Assembly (NCBI RefSeq): GCF_022012305.1
Contig: NZ_JAKLTM010000008.1
Span: forward strand, 156,259 to 220,258
Source: Ramlibacter paludis
GTDB taxonomy: Bacteria; Pseudomonadota; Gammaproteobacteria; Burkholderiales; Burkholderiaceae_C
Direction: 5' to 3'
Length of the DNA: 64,000 nucleotides
Numbering within the stretch: position 1 is the first letter of the stretch; each line of letters opens with the position of its first letter. Of the stretch, positions 10,164 through 18,160 are shown piece after piece. The translations under genes were made by a program, and so were the position numbers. Below the pieces are notes generated by a model. That model was not told the origin of the DNA. It did no database searches and saw only the letters and a list, made by a program, of their open reading frames with translations.

Positions 10164-11354
10164 ATGAACCTGGTCGATTCCTTTGCCGACATCTCCCGCT
10201 TCGTCGCGCTGCGGCGCGACATCCACGCCCACCCCGAGCTGGGCTTCCAGGAGCACCGCACCTCGAAGATCGTCGCCGACCTGCTGCGCGAATGGGGCAT
10301 GGCAGTCCATGAAGGCGTCGCCGGGACCGGCGTCGTCGGGGTGCTGCGCTGCGGCACCGGCCGGCGCACCATCGGCCTGCGCGCCGATCTCGACGCCTTG
10401 CCGCTGCAGGAGGAGAACCACTTCCCGCACCGCTCGCGGCACGACGGCCGCATGCATGCCTGCGGCCACGATGGCCACACCACGATGCTGCTGGCCGCGG
10501 CCTGGCACCTGGCCCGGTCGCGCGACTTCGACGGCACGGTGAACTTCATCTTCCAGCCGGCCGAGGAGATGGGCAAGGCCGGCGCGCTGAAGATGATCGA
10601 GGACGGCCTCTTCGAGCGCTTCCCCTGCGAAGCGGTGTTCGCGCTTCACAACTTCGCCGTCGGCGTCGGCACCTTCGCCACCAACCACGGCGCGCTCATG
10701 GCCTCCAGCAATACCTGGAAGGTGACGATCCACGGCCGCGGCACCCATGCCTCGATGCCGCACACCGGCATCGATCCGGTGGCGGCGGTGATCAACCTGG
10801 GGCAGCAGCTGCAGTCCCTGGTGCCGCGCGTCATCAACTCCGAGCAGCGTGCCCTGCTGGCAGTGACCCAGATCCAGGGTTCCGGCGCGCCCAACGTGAT
10901 CCCCGACGAGGCCTGGGTCGGGGGCACGGTGCGCACCTTTTCCACCGACGCCACCGACCGCATCGAAGCGGGCCTGCGCCAGTTGGCCGAAGGCGTGGCG
11001 CAGGCGCACGGCTGCCGCGCGGAAGTGATGTTCCGCCGCGCTTCGCCGCCGGTGGTGAACCACGAGCAGGAAGCGCGCTTCGCCGCGCAGGTGATGCGCG
11101 AGGTGGTGGGTGACGGACAGGTCGACGAGCAATTCCCGGCCGTGATGGGCGCGGAAGACTTCGCCCACATGCTGCGCGTGCGCCCCGGCTGCTATGCCTT
11201 CATCGGCAACGGCGACGGCGGCCACCGCATGCCGGACCACGGGCCCGGTCCTTGCATCATCCACAACACCTCGTTCGATTTCAACGACGAGATCATTCCC
11301 ATCGGCGCCAGCTACTTCGTGCGGCTGGCGCAGCAATGGCTGGCGCAACCCTGA
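10164..11354 (+). CDS. M20 family amidohydrolase (hippurate hydrolase-like)
   Basis: A 396-residue cytosolic metal-dependent amidohydrolase of the M20D group, which cleaves N-acyl amino acids or related amides. Metal-binding segments are visible: MHACGHDGHTTML, QPAEEMGKAGALKM with the catalytic Glu pair, and a late VMGAEDFAHML. The central lid domain shows GRGTHASMPHTGIDP. It begins 24 bp after ffh with an ATG at 10164; a TTG six codons upstream is possible. The Bug-type binding protein follows 11 bp downstream, so the two may handle the same imported substrate. The exact substrate cannot be read from sequence. Confidence 0.9.
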   Translation: MNLVDSFADISRFVALRRDIHAHPELGFQEHRTSKIVADLLREWGMAVHEGVAGTGVVGVLRCGTGRRTIGLRADLDALPLQEENHFPHRSRHDGRMHACGHDGHTTMLLAAAWHLARSRDFDGTVNFIFQPAEEMGKAGALKMIEDGLFERFPCEAVFALHNFAVGVGTFATNHGALMASSNTWKVTIHGRGTHASMPHTGIDPVAAVINLGQQLQSLVPRVINSEQRALLAVTQIQGSGAPNVIPDEAWVGGTVRTFSTDATDRIEAGLRQLAEGVAQAHGCRAEVMFRRASPPVVNHEQEARFAAQVMREVVGDGQVDEQFPAVMGAEDFAHMLRVRPGCYAFIGNGDGGHRMPDHGPGPCIIHNTSFDFNDEIIPIGASYFVRLAQQWLAQP

Positions 11355-11365
11355 AGGAGAAGTCC

Positions 11366-12325
11366 ATGAAGATCCGCAATTTCCGCAGCGCCGCCGTAGC
11401 GCTGCTGCTCGCCGCCGTCGCGGCCACGCCCGCGCTGGCCCAGCGCGTGATCCACATGGTGGTGCCCTTCGGCCCGGGCGCGGTGCAGGACACGATCGCC
11501 CGCACCTTCAACGCGGAGCTGGGCCAGATCCTCGGCGCCACCGTGATCGTGGAGAACCGGCCGGGCGCCGGCGGAACGGTCGGCACCGCGCAGGTCGCCA
11601 AGGCCAACGACAACAACACGCTGGTGCTGGCGGCCGCCAGCCACACGCTGGCCGGTCACCTGTACAGCAAGCTGGCCTACGACCCGATCAAGGACTTCAC
11701 CGGCGTCGCCTACATCGGCAACTCGGGCTACGCCATTGCGGCACCGGGCAACCTGGGCGTGAACAACCTGGCCGAGTACGTGAAGCTGCTGAAGTCGCAG
11801 CCGGGCAAGATGAACTACGCGTCCGCGGGCAACGGCAGCGCCACCCACATGGGCATGGCCTACTTCCTGGCCCGGGCCGGCGTGGAAATGCAGCACGTGC
11901 CGATGAAGTCCACGGGCGACGCGGTCAACGAAGTGCTGGCCGGGCGGGTGCAGGGCGTGACTTCCTCGCTGATCGGCGTGACCGCCTTCAAGCAGGACCC
12001 GCGCATCAAGATCCTCGCCTACACCGGCTCCACGCGCAGCAAGTTCATGCCGGACCTGCCGACCGTTGCCGAAGCCGGCGTGCCGGGCTACAAGTTCGAC
12101 TCCTGGATCGGGGTGCTGGCGCCTTCGACGATGCCGAAAGCCGAAGTCGAGAAGCTGAATGCCGCGATCAACAAGGCGCTGGCGCTGCCGGCGGTGCAGG
12201 AGCGGCTGAACAACCTGGGCGTGGAGGCCGGCACCATGAATGCGGATGCGTTCCAGCAGCTGCTGAAGGCCGACTACGAGCAGGCGGCCGTGCTGGTCAA
12301 GGCGTCGGGCGCGCGCATCGAGTAG
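11366..12325 (+). CDS. Tripartite tricarboxylate transporter-type (Bug) substrate-binding protein
   Basis: A 319-residue periplasmic solute-binding protein of the Bug/TctC family. A signal peptide ends at about ATPALAQ. The mature part starts with the usual IHMVVPFGPG...DTIARTFNAEL segment and later shows VIVENRPGAGGTVGT, both family hallmarks. AAGGAGAA lies at good distance before the ATG at 11366. No TctA/TctB membrane genes are nearby, as is usual for the very numerous orphan Bug proteins of Burkholderiales. It is probably co-transcribed with the M20 amidohydrolase just upstream. The ligand is unknown, but carboxylates are usual for the family. Confidence 0.92.
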   Translation: MKIRNFRSAAVALLLAAVAATPALAQRVIHMVVPFGPGAVQDTIARTFNAELGQILGATVIVENRPGAGGTVGTAQVAKANDNNTLVLAAASHTLAGHLYSKLAYDPIKDFTGVAYIGNSGYAIAAPGNLGVNNLAEYVKLLKSQPGKMNYASAGNGSATHMGMAYFLARAGVEMQHVPMKSTGDAVNEVLAGRVQGVTSSLIGVTAFKQDPRIKILAYTGSTRSKFMPDLPTVAEAGVPGYKFDSWIGVLAPSTMPKAEVEKLNAAINKALALPAVQERLNNLGVEAGTMNADAFQQLLKADYEQAAVLVKASGARIE

Positions 12326-12348
12326 GCCGTCCAGGCTGGTAACTTTCC

Positions 12349-12374
12349 CGGCTGGGCCACGCTTTACCCAGCCG
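12349..12374 (+). terminator. Hairpin after the Bug gene
   Basis: An 8-bp perfect stem (12349-12356 with 12367-12374, CGGCTGGG/CCCAGCCG) with a 10-nt loop, 23 bp after the stop. No T-tract follows, so it is at best a weak or factor-assisted terminator. Confidence 0.4.
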
Positions 12375-12461
12375 ATACCAAGTACGCATGCTGGGGGTCA
12401 ACGCCCGCCGCAGACTGCCGTTGCTGAAACAAAGCCGCAACCGGCTGGAGGCGCCCCACGC

Positions 12462-12707
12462 ATGAAGACCGTTCCCTTTCTGGCCTTTTCCGCCCGTGAT
12501 CAGGCCGCCGTCCTGCGCCTGCTGCGCAAGGCCGGCGTCGCCCCGGCCGCAGCCTGCGTGTCCCGGCTGGAGTTCTCGGATTCGGTCCAGCCGCTGGAAG
12601 CGGATCCGCTGACGCTCGTTTCCACGGCGAACGGCTGCCGCAGCTTCCGCTCGCTCACGGACGACGAGTGGAGCGGCGCCTTCGCGCCGGAGCTGCCCCA
12701 GGCCTAG
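12462..12707 (+). CDS. Small hypothetical protein
   Basis: An 81-residue reading frame with a GGAGG 11 nt before its ATG, lying between the Bug gene and the convergent miaB. The protein is soluble, rich in Ala and Leu, with two cysteines (AAACVSR and NGCRSF) and an acidic tail. I do not recognise a family. The ribosome-binding site and the codon use typical of the neighbours support a real gene. Chance open frames of this size are common in such GC-rich DNA, so certainty is moderate. Confidence 0.5.
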   Translation: MKTVPFLAFSARDQAAVLRLLRKAGVAPAAACVSRLEFSDSVQPLEADPLTLVSTANGCRSFRSLTDDEWSGAFAPELPQA

Positions 12708-12719
12708 AAAGGCCGAGGC

Positions 12720-14063
12720 CTAAGCCGCCTCGCGCACGCGCACTTCGGCGCGCAGCGAGTGCGGCAGCGCCTCGGTGATGGTCACGTCGACCATCTGCCC
12801 CACCAGGCGCGCGGGCCCGGCGAAGTTGACGATGCGGTTGCACTCGGTGCGGCCCATCAGCTCGCTCTTGTCCTTGCGCGACGGGCCTTCCACCAGGATC
12901 TTCTGCACGGTGCCGACGCGGCTCGCGCTGATGCGCTGCACGTTGCGCTCCAGCACGTCCTGCAGGTGCTGCAGGCGCTTCAGTTTCACCTCGTGCGGGG
13001 TGTCGTCGTGCAGCGTCGCCGCCGGCGTGCCGGGGCGCGGGCTGAAGATGAAGGAGAAGCTGGCGTCGTAGCCGACGTCGTCCACCAGCTTCATCATCTT
13101 CGCGAAGTCCTCTTCGGTCTCGCCCGGGAAGCCGACGATGAAGTCGGTGGACAGCGACAGGCCGGGCCGCACCGCGCGCAGCTTGCGCACCGTGCTCTTG
13201 TATTCCATGGCGGTGTAGCCGCGCTTCATGGCCATCAGGATGCGGTCGCTGCCATGCTGCACCGGCAGGTGCAGGTGGTTCACCAGCTGCGGCACCTTGC
13301 CGTAGGCCTCGATCAGGCGCTGCGTGAATTCGTTGGGGTGGCTGGTGGTGTAGCGGATGCGCTCGATGCCGGGGATCTCCGCCACGTACTCGAGCAGCAG
13401 CGCGAAGTCGGCGATGTCCGCCGTGTCGCCCATCTTCCCGCGGTAGGCGTTGACGTTCTGCCCGAGCAGCGTCACTTCCTTCACGCCCTGGTCGGCGAGG
13501 CCGGCCACTTCCACGAGCACGTCGTCGAAGGGGCGCGAGACTTCCTCGCCCCGCGTGTAAGGCACCACGCAGTAGCTGCAGTACTTGGAGCAGCCTTCCA
13601 TGATGGAGACGAAGGCGGAGGCGCCGTCCACGCGCGCGGGCGGCAGGTGGTCGAACTTCTCGATCTCGGGGAAGCTGATGTCGACCTGCGGCCGCTGCTG
13701 CTTCTGGCGCGCGGCCAGCAGCTCGGGCAGGCGGTGCAGCGTCTGCGGGCCGAACACAACGTCGACGTAAGGCGCGCGTTCGATGATGGCCGCGCCTTCC
13801 TGGCTGGCGACGCAGCCGCCCACGCCGATCAGCACGCCCTTGGCCTTCAGGTGCTTCACGCGCCCGAGGTCGGAGAAGACCTTCTCCTGCGCCTTCTCGC
13901 GCACGGAGCAGGTGTTGAAGAGGATCAGGTCGGCCTGCTCCGGGTCTTGCGTCGGCTCGTAGCCCTCGGCCGCGTTCATCACGTCCGCCATCTTGTCCGA
14001 GTCGTACTCGTTCATCTGGCAGCCGAAGGTCTTGATGAAGACCTTGCGCTTGGTTTCGCTCAT
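12720..14063 (-). CDS. miaB: tRNA-2-methylthio-N6-dimethylallyladenosine synthase MiaB
   Basis: Radical-SAM methylthiotransferase that adds the ms2 group to i6A37 of tRNAs reading UNN codons. The 447 residues have all three parts. An N-terminal UPF0004 domain carries cluster cysteines ([26 protein letters not shown]). A radical-SAM core carries CSKYCSYC, and a C-terminal TRAM domain ends near VRVREAA. The ATG at 14063 starts right at the conserved [14 protein letters not shown]. It is the third of three leftward genes, starting 7 bp after the previous stop, and faces the small gene at 12462. Confidence 0.97.
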   Translation of the reverse strand: MSETKRKVFIKTFGCQMNEYDSDKMADVMNAAEGYEPTQDPEQADLILFNTCSVREKAQEKVFSDLGRVKHLKAKGVLIGVGGCVASQEGAAIIERAPYVDVVFGPQTLHRLPELLAARQKQQRPQVDISFPEIEKFDHLPPARVDGASAFVSIMEGCSKYCSYCVVPYTRGEEVSRPFDDVLVEVAGLADQGVKEVTLLGQNVNAYRGKMGDTADIADFALLLEYVAEIPGIERIRYTTSHPNEFTQRLIEAYGKVPQLVNHLHLPVQHGSDRILMAMKRGYTAMEYKSTVRKLRAVRPGLSLSTDFIVGFPGETEEDFAKMMKLVDDVGYDASFSFIFSPRPGTPAATLHDDTPHEVKLKRLQHLQDVLERNVQRISASRVGTVQKILVEGPSRKDKSELMGRTECNRIVNFAGPARLVGQMVDVTITEALPHSLRAEVRVREAA

Positions 14064-14070
14064 GGCCGGC

Positions 14071-14484
14071 TCACTTCAGCAGCAGTGCGCGCGCGGCCCA
14101 GATCAGTTCCAGGAACTCGTAGAAGCGCTTGTAGCCTTCGGGGTTGCCGGTGTTCACGCCGCCCAGCTTCGAATACTCGGCCTCGGTCAGCACCCAGACC
14201 TCGTGCACCAGGCCCGAGCCGTCGCGGCGGTAGACGGTGTAGACCGTCTTGTTGGCGAGGCCGCCGGTGAGCACCATCATGTTGTTGACGTCGCGGATGC
14301 GCGCGCCCGGGGACAGCCGGTCGTCCTTGCCGTCCATGGTGATGATGGGCGGCGTGGCGCTCACGGCCATGATGCCGGGCTTCACGTCCCGGGGGGCTTC
14401 GCGCACGATGCCCTGGGCCGTGGCGGCAAAGGCGACGGTTGCGAAAGAGAGGCCCGCGAGGGCGAGTCGGATCCAGCGGTTCAT
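14071..14484 (-). CDS. Exported hypothetical protein upstream of miaB
   Basis: A 137-residue protein with a clear signal peptide ([20 protein letters not shown], cleavage near ATAQG), so probably periplasmic. The mature part has no cysteine or known motif. It contains a [20 protein letters not shown] segment and a tail rich in aromatic residues. I recognise no function; the same kind of gene is, to my memory, found beside miaB in related Comamonadaceae, but I cannot check this. I chose the ATG at 14484 because the signal peptide starts there. It is 7 bp before miaB on the same strand and likely co-transcribed. Confidence 0.7.
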   Translation of the reverse strand: MNRWIRLALAGLSFATVAFAATAQGIVREAPRDVKPGIMAVSATPPIITMDGKDDRLSPGARIRDVNNMMVLTGGLANKTVYTVYRRDGSGLVHEVWVLTEAEYSKLGGVNTGNPEGYKRFYEFLELIWAARALLLK

Positions 14485-14617
14485 GGTAGAGCCAGAGGCT
14501 GAGGGGAAAGACAAGGGCACTGTGCGGGACGGCACCCGGGGTGTCAACGCAGGCGTTGCGCCGGCGCGAATGGGGGATTATCGCAAAGCGCCGCGGCGGG
14601 CGGCCCGTGCGGGGTTT

Positions 14618-15034
14618 TCAGCGGGCGAGCTGCAGCACGCGATGCAAGGGCCTGAATTTTTCCACCCCTACCGCTTCCAGGATCCGCGGCGCCAGGTCGA
14701 CCAGCGCGTCGAAGCTCGGGGCCGCTTCCACGGCGAGGTTGAGGCGGAAGCCGCGCAGGCCCAGTTCGCCGGTGAGGCGCACCGCGATCGGATAGGCCGC
14801 GGCGTAGAGCTCCTGCGCGCTGCGCTGGGGGCCCGGCTCGTTGGCCGCCTCCTGCACCAGTTGCAACTCGCGCAGCTGCGCGATGTCCTCCGGCGCGGCC
14901 TCGGTCGCCTGGCGGATGTCGTCCACGCTGCGCTTGCCGTCGACCAGGATCAAGGCGGCGCGCTGGCGCAGGCTGAGCGCAACCGAGCGGTCCTTCAGGG
15001 CCTGCTGCCCGGCGGTGGTCTTGGCGAGGATCAT
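14618..15034 (-). CDS. Hypothetical cytosolic protein
   Basis: A 138-residue protein without signal peptide or membrane segment. Its N-terminus (KTTAGQQALKDRS...LSLRQRAALILVDGKRSV) resembles a short helical, winged-helix-like module repeatedly found at the start of Burkholderiales signalling and regulatory proteins; that similarity is from memory. The rest is helical and rich in Ala and Leu. Start is the ATG at 15034. An upstream ATG at 15055 adds seven residues and is possible. It is the first of three leftward genes ending in miaB, separated from the next by 133 bp. Confidence 0.65.
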   Translation of the reverse strand: MILAKTTAGQQALKDRSVALSLRQRAALILVDGKRSVDDIRQATEAAPEDIAQLRELQLVQEAANEPGPQRSAQELYAAAYPIAVRLTGELGLRGFRLNLAVEAAPSFDALVDLAPRILEAVGVEKFRPLHRVLQLAR

Positions 15035-15147
15035 GGAAGCCAGTCTGCCGTCCACCTCGGCCGCAGTGAACGCGGGAAATCCCGTTCAGCCGGCTGCTTA
15101 AGGAAGACGCCGATGCCGGTTGCCGCTGCGGCCCCTAGGATGATGCG

Positions 15148-15672
15148 ATGCGCGGCGTGTTGCCAGCCCTGTCGGCGGCGCTGTTCCTGGCCGGATGCGT
15201 CAGCACGCCCGTGCCGCTTCCGGCGGATTGCCGCGGCACGCTGCCGGTGGTGGTGGCGCTCGGCGCGCGGCCCGACGCGGCCTTGCTGGCCGCGGCGACC
15301 GCGCCGCCGGGCCAAGGGAGGTTGTGTGGCGGCCGCACCTTCGTCGTGCTGGAGCCGCTCACCGTCTACCGGCTGGCCGATTCCACGCGGCCGTCCAGCG
15401 AGTTCGGCGCGTGGTGGTCCCTGGAGCGCCCCGTCGAAACGCGCGAGCAATACCGGCGCAAGTACGCGATCTGCGAAGGCTGGAGCGCACTCGACCGCCT
15501 GGTCACCTGCTCCGTGCAGCCCGGCACGCCCCTGGTCCTGGGTCCGGGACAAAGCGTGGCGGCCTGCCCGCCACCCCAGCAGGCGGGCCTGCCGCAGACG
15601 GAAGCGATCCAGGTGTTCCTGCCGGGAGACGAAAAGCGATTCCTCGCATGCAGCAGCACATCCTGGCCCTAG
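15148..15672 (+). CDS. Putative lipoprotein of unknown function
   Basis: A 174-residue protein with a lipoprotein signal (MRGVLPALSAALFLAGCVS); Cys17 would be lipidated after cleavage at the LAGC lipobox. Five further cysteines in the mature part suggest disulfides in the periplasm. No known domain is recognised. It is divergent from the hypothetical gene at 15034 and lies 66 bp before the nuclease gene on the same strand, so co-transcription with it is possible but not certain. Confidence 0.65.
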   Translation: MRGVLPALSAALFLAGCVSTPVPLPADCRGTLPVVVALGARPDAALLAAATAPPGQGRLCGGRTFVVLEPLTVYRLADSTRPSSEFGAWWSLERPVETREQYRRKYAICEGWSALDRLVTCSVQPGTPLVLGPGQSVAACPPPQQAGLPQTEAIQVFLPGDEKRFLACSSTSWP

Positions 15673-15738
15673 CCTCGTTGGAGGATGCGGCTGCGCGGTG
15701 CGCGTCCTAGCCTGTCTGCAGACACGGAGGGCCTGCCC

Positions 15739-16761
15739 ATGAAGCAGCTACGCAAGACCACCCTGGCGGCAGCCGGCCTGCTCGCCGCCGCCCAGGCCGG
15801 CGCCTGGAACGCCGCCGGCCACCGCGCCGTGGGGACGATTGCCGACCGCCTGATCGCGGGTACGCCCGCGGCCATCGAAGTGCGCAAGATCCTCGGCAGC
15901 AACCTGCGCACGGCCGCCGTGTGGGCGGACTGCGCCAAGGGCGTCAGCACCACCACCTTCCAGTACCAGGGCGCCGGCGCCTTCCCCGAATGCGCGATCT
16001 ACGAGAACCCGGCCAGCCAGAAGCAGATGGAGGCCTTCGTGCGGCGCAATCACGCCAACTGCACGTCACCGCACAACACCGAGTCCTGCCACAAGCAGTA
16101 CCACTACACCGACGTGGCCATCCAGCGCAGCGAATACCGCGCGGGCTACGTCGGCACCAGCGAGCAGGACCTGGTGGCGGCCATCAATGCGGCGCTGGCC
16201 GTGCTGCAGGACCGCGCCCCCGCGCCGCCCTTCCACATCGCCGGCAAGCGCGAGGCCTTGCGGCTGCTGGCGCACTACGTCGGCGACATCCACCAGCCGC
16301 TGCACGTGGCCGCGGTCTATGTCGACCGGCAGGGCAAGGTCGTCGATCCCGACGAAGGCAGCTTCGACCCGCGCAGCGAGACGCACGGCGGCAACGACCT
16401 GCTGCTGCAGGTGGTGCAGGGCGGCGTGCCCAAGACCATCAAGATGCACGGCGACTGGGACAACGTCCACGGCGCGGTGCCGTGGGACCAGCCGCCGGCG
16501 GCGGTACTCAAGCAGGCGCGGGCGGTGGCGAAGACGACCGGCGACCTGTCGACCTGGTCCACGGCCTGGGCCACCGAGAGCTTGCGGCTGGGTGCCAAGG
16601 CCTATGCCGGGCTACAGTACGCGCCCGAAAGCCCGGCCCACCAGCACGCGACGACCTTGCCAGCGGGTTACGCCGACGAGGTCCGCACGCCGGCGCAGCG
16701 GGAGCAGGTGGTGAAGGCGGGGGCGCGGCTGGCGCAGCTGGTGCGGGCGCTGTGGCCCTGA
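15739..16761 (+). CDS. S1/P1-type zinc nuclease (exported)
   Basis: A 340-residue secreted phosphodiesterase of the S1/P1 nuclease family, which degrades single-stranded nucleic acids or 3'-nucleotides using three zinc ions. The signal peptide would be cut after AGA, leaving Trp23 as the first mature residue (WNAAGHRAVG); in P1 nuclease the N-terminal Trp itself binds zinc, so this fits exactly. Other zinc-binding segments are visible: VWADCAKG, LLAHYVGDIHQPLH and THGGNDLL. GGAGG is 8-12 nt before the ATG at 15739. Likely role is nucleotide or phosphate scavenging in the periplasm or outside. Confidence 0.92.
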   Translation: MKQLRKTTLAAAGLLAAAQAGAWNAAGHRAVGTIADRLIAGTPAAIEVRKILGSNLRTAAVWADCAKGVSTTTFQYQGAGAFPECAIYENPASQKQMEAFVRRNHANCTSPHNTESCHKQYHYTDVAIQRSEYRAGYVGTSEQDLVAAINAALAVLQDRAPAPPFHIAGKREALRLLAHYVGDIHQPLHVAAVYVDRQGKVVDPDEGSFDPRSETHGGNDLLLQVVQGGVPKTIKMHGDWDNVHGAVPWDQPPAAVLKQARAVAKTTGDLSTWSTAWATESLRLGAKAYAGLQYAPESPAHQHATTLPAGYADEVRTPAQREQVVKAGARLAQLVRALWP

Positions 16762-16762
16762 T

Positions 16763-17938
16763 TCAGGAGGACGCAGGCGCCGGCGTCTTTCCCGGCACCA
16801 CCTCGCCCTGGTAGCGGGGAAGTCGGATCGTGAACACGCAGCCCTGACCGGGCAGGTCGCGCACGGTCAGGGTGCCGCCGACGGCTTCCACGTTCTGCCG
16901 CGCGATGGAAAGTCCGAGCCCGAGCCCGCTCTTGTCGCCATGCCGGCGCACGAACGGCGTGAACATCACTTCCGCCACGCCCGGCGGCAGGCCGCCGCAG
17001 CGGTCCTCGACGTCGATCGACACCATGCCGTCGCCGCTCGCGTGGGCGTTCAGCAGGACCTCGGTGCCGGGGCGCGTGAACTTGAAGGCGTTCTGCGCGA
17101 GGTTCATCACCGCGCCCAGCAGCAGCTGGCGGTCGCCCTTGATCTCGATGTCCGGGTCGATGGTGTTGCGCACGACGAAGGAGCAGCCGCGCGCATTCGC
17201 ATCGAGCAGGGCCGCGCTGCCGGCATCCGCGAGGAAGGAGGCCAGCGAGAAGACCTCCTTGTCGTCCGACAGTGCGGCGGCGACACGCACTTCGTCCAGC
17301 GCATGCTTCACCAGCGAAGTCAGCGCGACCAGGCTGCGGCGCAAGACGCCACCGGTCGCACCGGCGATCGGCAGCTTGCCGGTTTCCAGCGCCGTGAGCG
17401 CCAGCGTGGCGGTATGCAGGGAGTTGCGCAGTTCGTGCAGCAGGAATCCGTGCCGCTCGTTGGCTTCCTCCGAGAAGCGGCGCGCCGTGGCCACGTCGCG
17501 CAAGGTGCTGAACTCCGTGACGGCTTCGGCGATGGCGTTGTCCAGGCAGCGGTTCAGCGTCCGGAATTCGTCCACGAGGAACGGCGCATCACGCTCGACG
17601 GCCATGTCGCTGATGGCCTGGCACAGGTCGCCATAGCCGTGCACGACTTCGTCGACGGAGTAGCCGAGTTCCAGCAGTTGCTTGCCGTGCGCGGTGGCGC
17701 TCAAGCCCATTTCCGACACGGCGCTCGTGGAGCCGCCGCCGGACGCCCCCGAGATCCGCAGGCTCTCGCCGCGCTCGCCTTCGGATTCCGCCTGGAGCGT
17801 GCGCGTGAGCTGCTCCAGGAAAAGCGGAATGCCGTTCTTCAATTGCTCGGGCGTGGCGGCGCGTGGGGGCCGGAGAGCGACCTTCGCCTTGCAGCGCTCG
17901 ATGAGCTCCGCTCGGTTGTTGATCAGGAATTCGTGCAT
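16763..17938 (-). CDS. Orphan soluble histidine kinase with RsbRD-like N-terminal domain
   Basis: A 391-residue kinase without membrane segments. Residues 1-150 form an all-helical RsbRD-like sensor (EFLINNRAELIERCKAKV, later GYSVDEVVHGYGDLCQAI). A short HisKA-like helix carries His168 in FLLHELRNSLHTA, and an ATPase domain follows with NLAQNAFKFT, DRCGGLP and SGLGLGLSIARQNVEAVGG. The sensor type suggests an internal cue rather than an external ligand. No response regulator gene is adjacent: the neighbours are a convergent nuclease gene ending 1 bp away and the tRNA upstream. The partner could be a regulator elsewhere. Confidence 0.88.
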   Translation of the reverse strand: MHEFLINNRAELIERCKAKVALRPPRAATPEQLKNGIPLFLEQLTRTLQAESEGERGESLRISGASGGGSTSAVSEMGLSATAHGKQLLELGYSVDEVVHGYGDLCQAISDMAVERDAPFLVDEFRTLNRCLDNAIAEAVTEFSTLRDVATARRFSEEANERHGFLLHELRNSLHTATLALTALETGKLPIAGATGGVLRRSLVALTSLVKHALDEVRVAAALSDDKEVFSLASFLADAGSAALLDANARGCSFVVRNTIDPDIEIKGDRQLLLGAVMNLAQNAFKFTRPGTEVLLNAHASGDGMVSIDVEDRCGGLPPGVAEVMFTPFVRRHGDKSGLGLGLSIARQNVEAVGGTLTVRDLPGQGCVFTIRLPRYQGEVVPGKTPAPASS

Positions 17939-18008
17939 GGCCCAACCTTGCCTCCAGCCAAGCTGGCGGCGTGAACCTAGTGTGCGCTTCTTTTGCCGGG
18001 CCGGAAGG

Positions 18009-18044
18009 AAAAAACCCGCACCAGCTCGAGCTGGTGCGGGTTTT
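18009..18044 (-). terminator. Perfect palindromic terminator after tRNA-Met
   Basis: A 34-bp perfect inverted repeat (18011-18044) with arms AAAACCCGCACCAGCTC and its complement. On the minus strand it starts 8 bp after the tRNA CCA end and finishes in six T residues, so it is a good intrinsic terminator for the tRNA. The A-tract on the other side makes it able to work in both directions. Confidence 0.85.
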
Positions 18045-18052
18045 CGGGGGTC

Positions 18053-18129
<77 letters not shown>

Positions 18130-18160
18130 AAGCCCTCCATTGTAGCAAAGCTCCACGACC

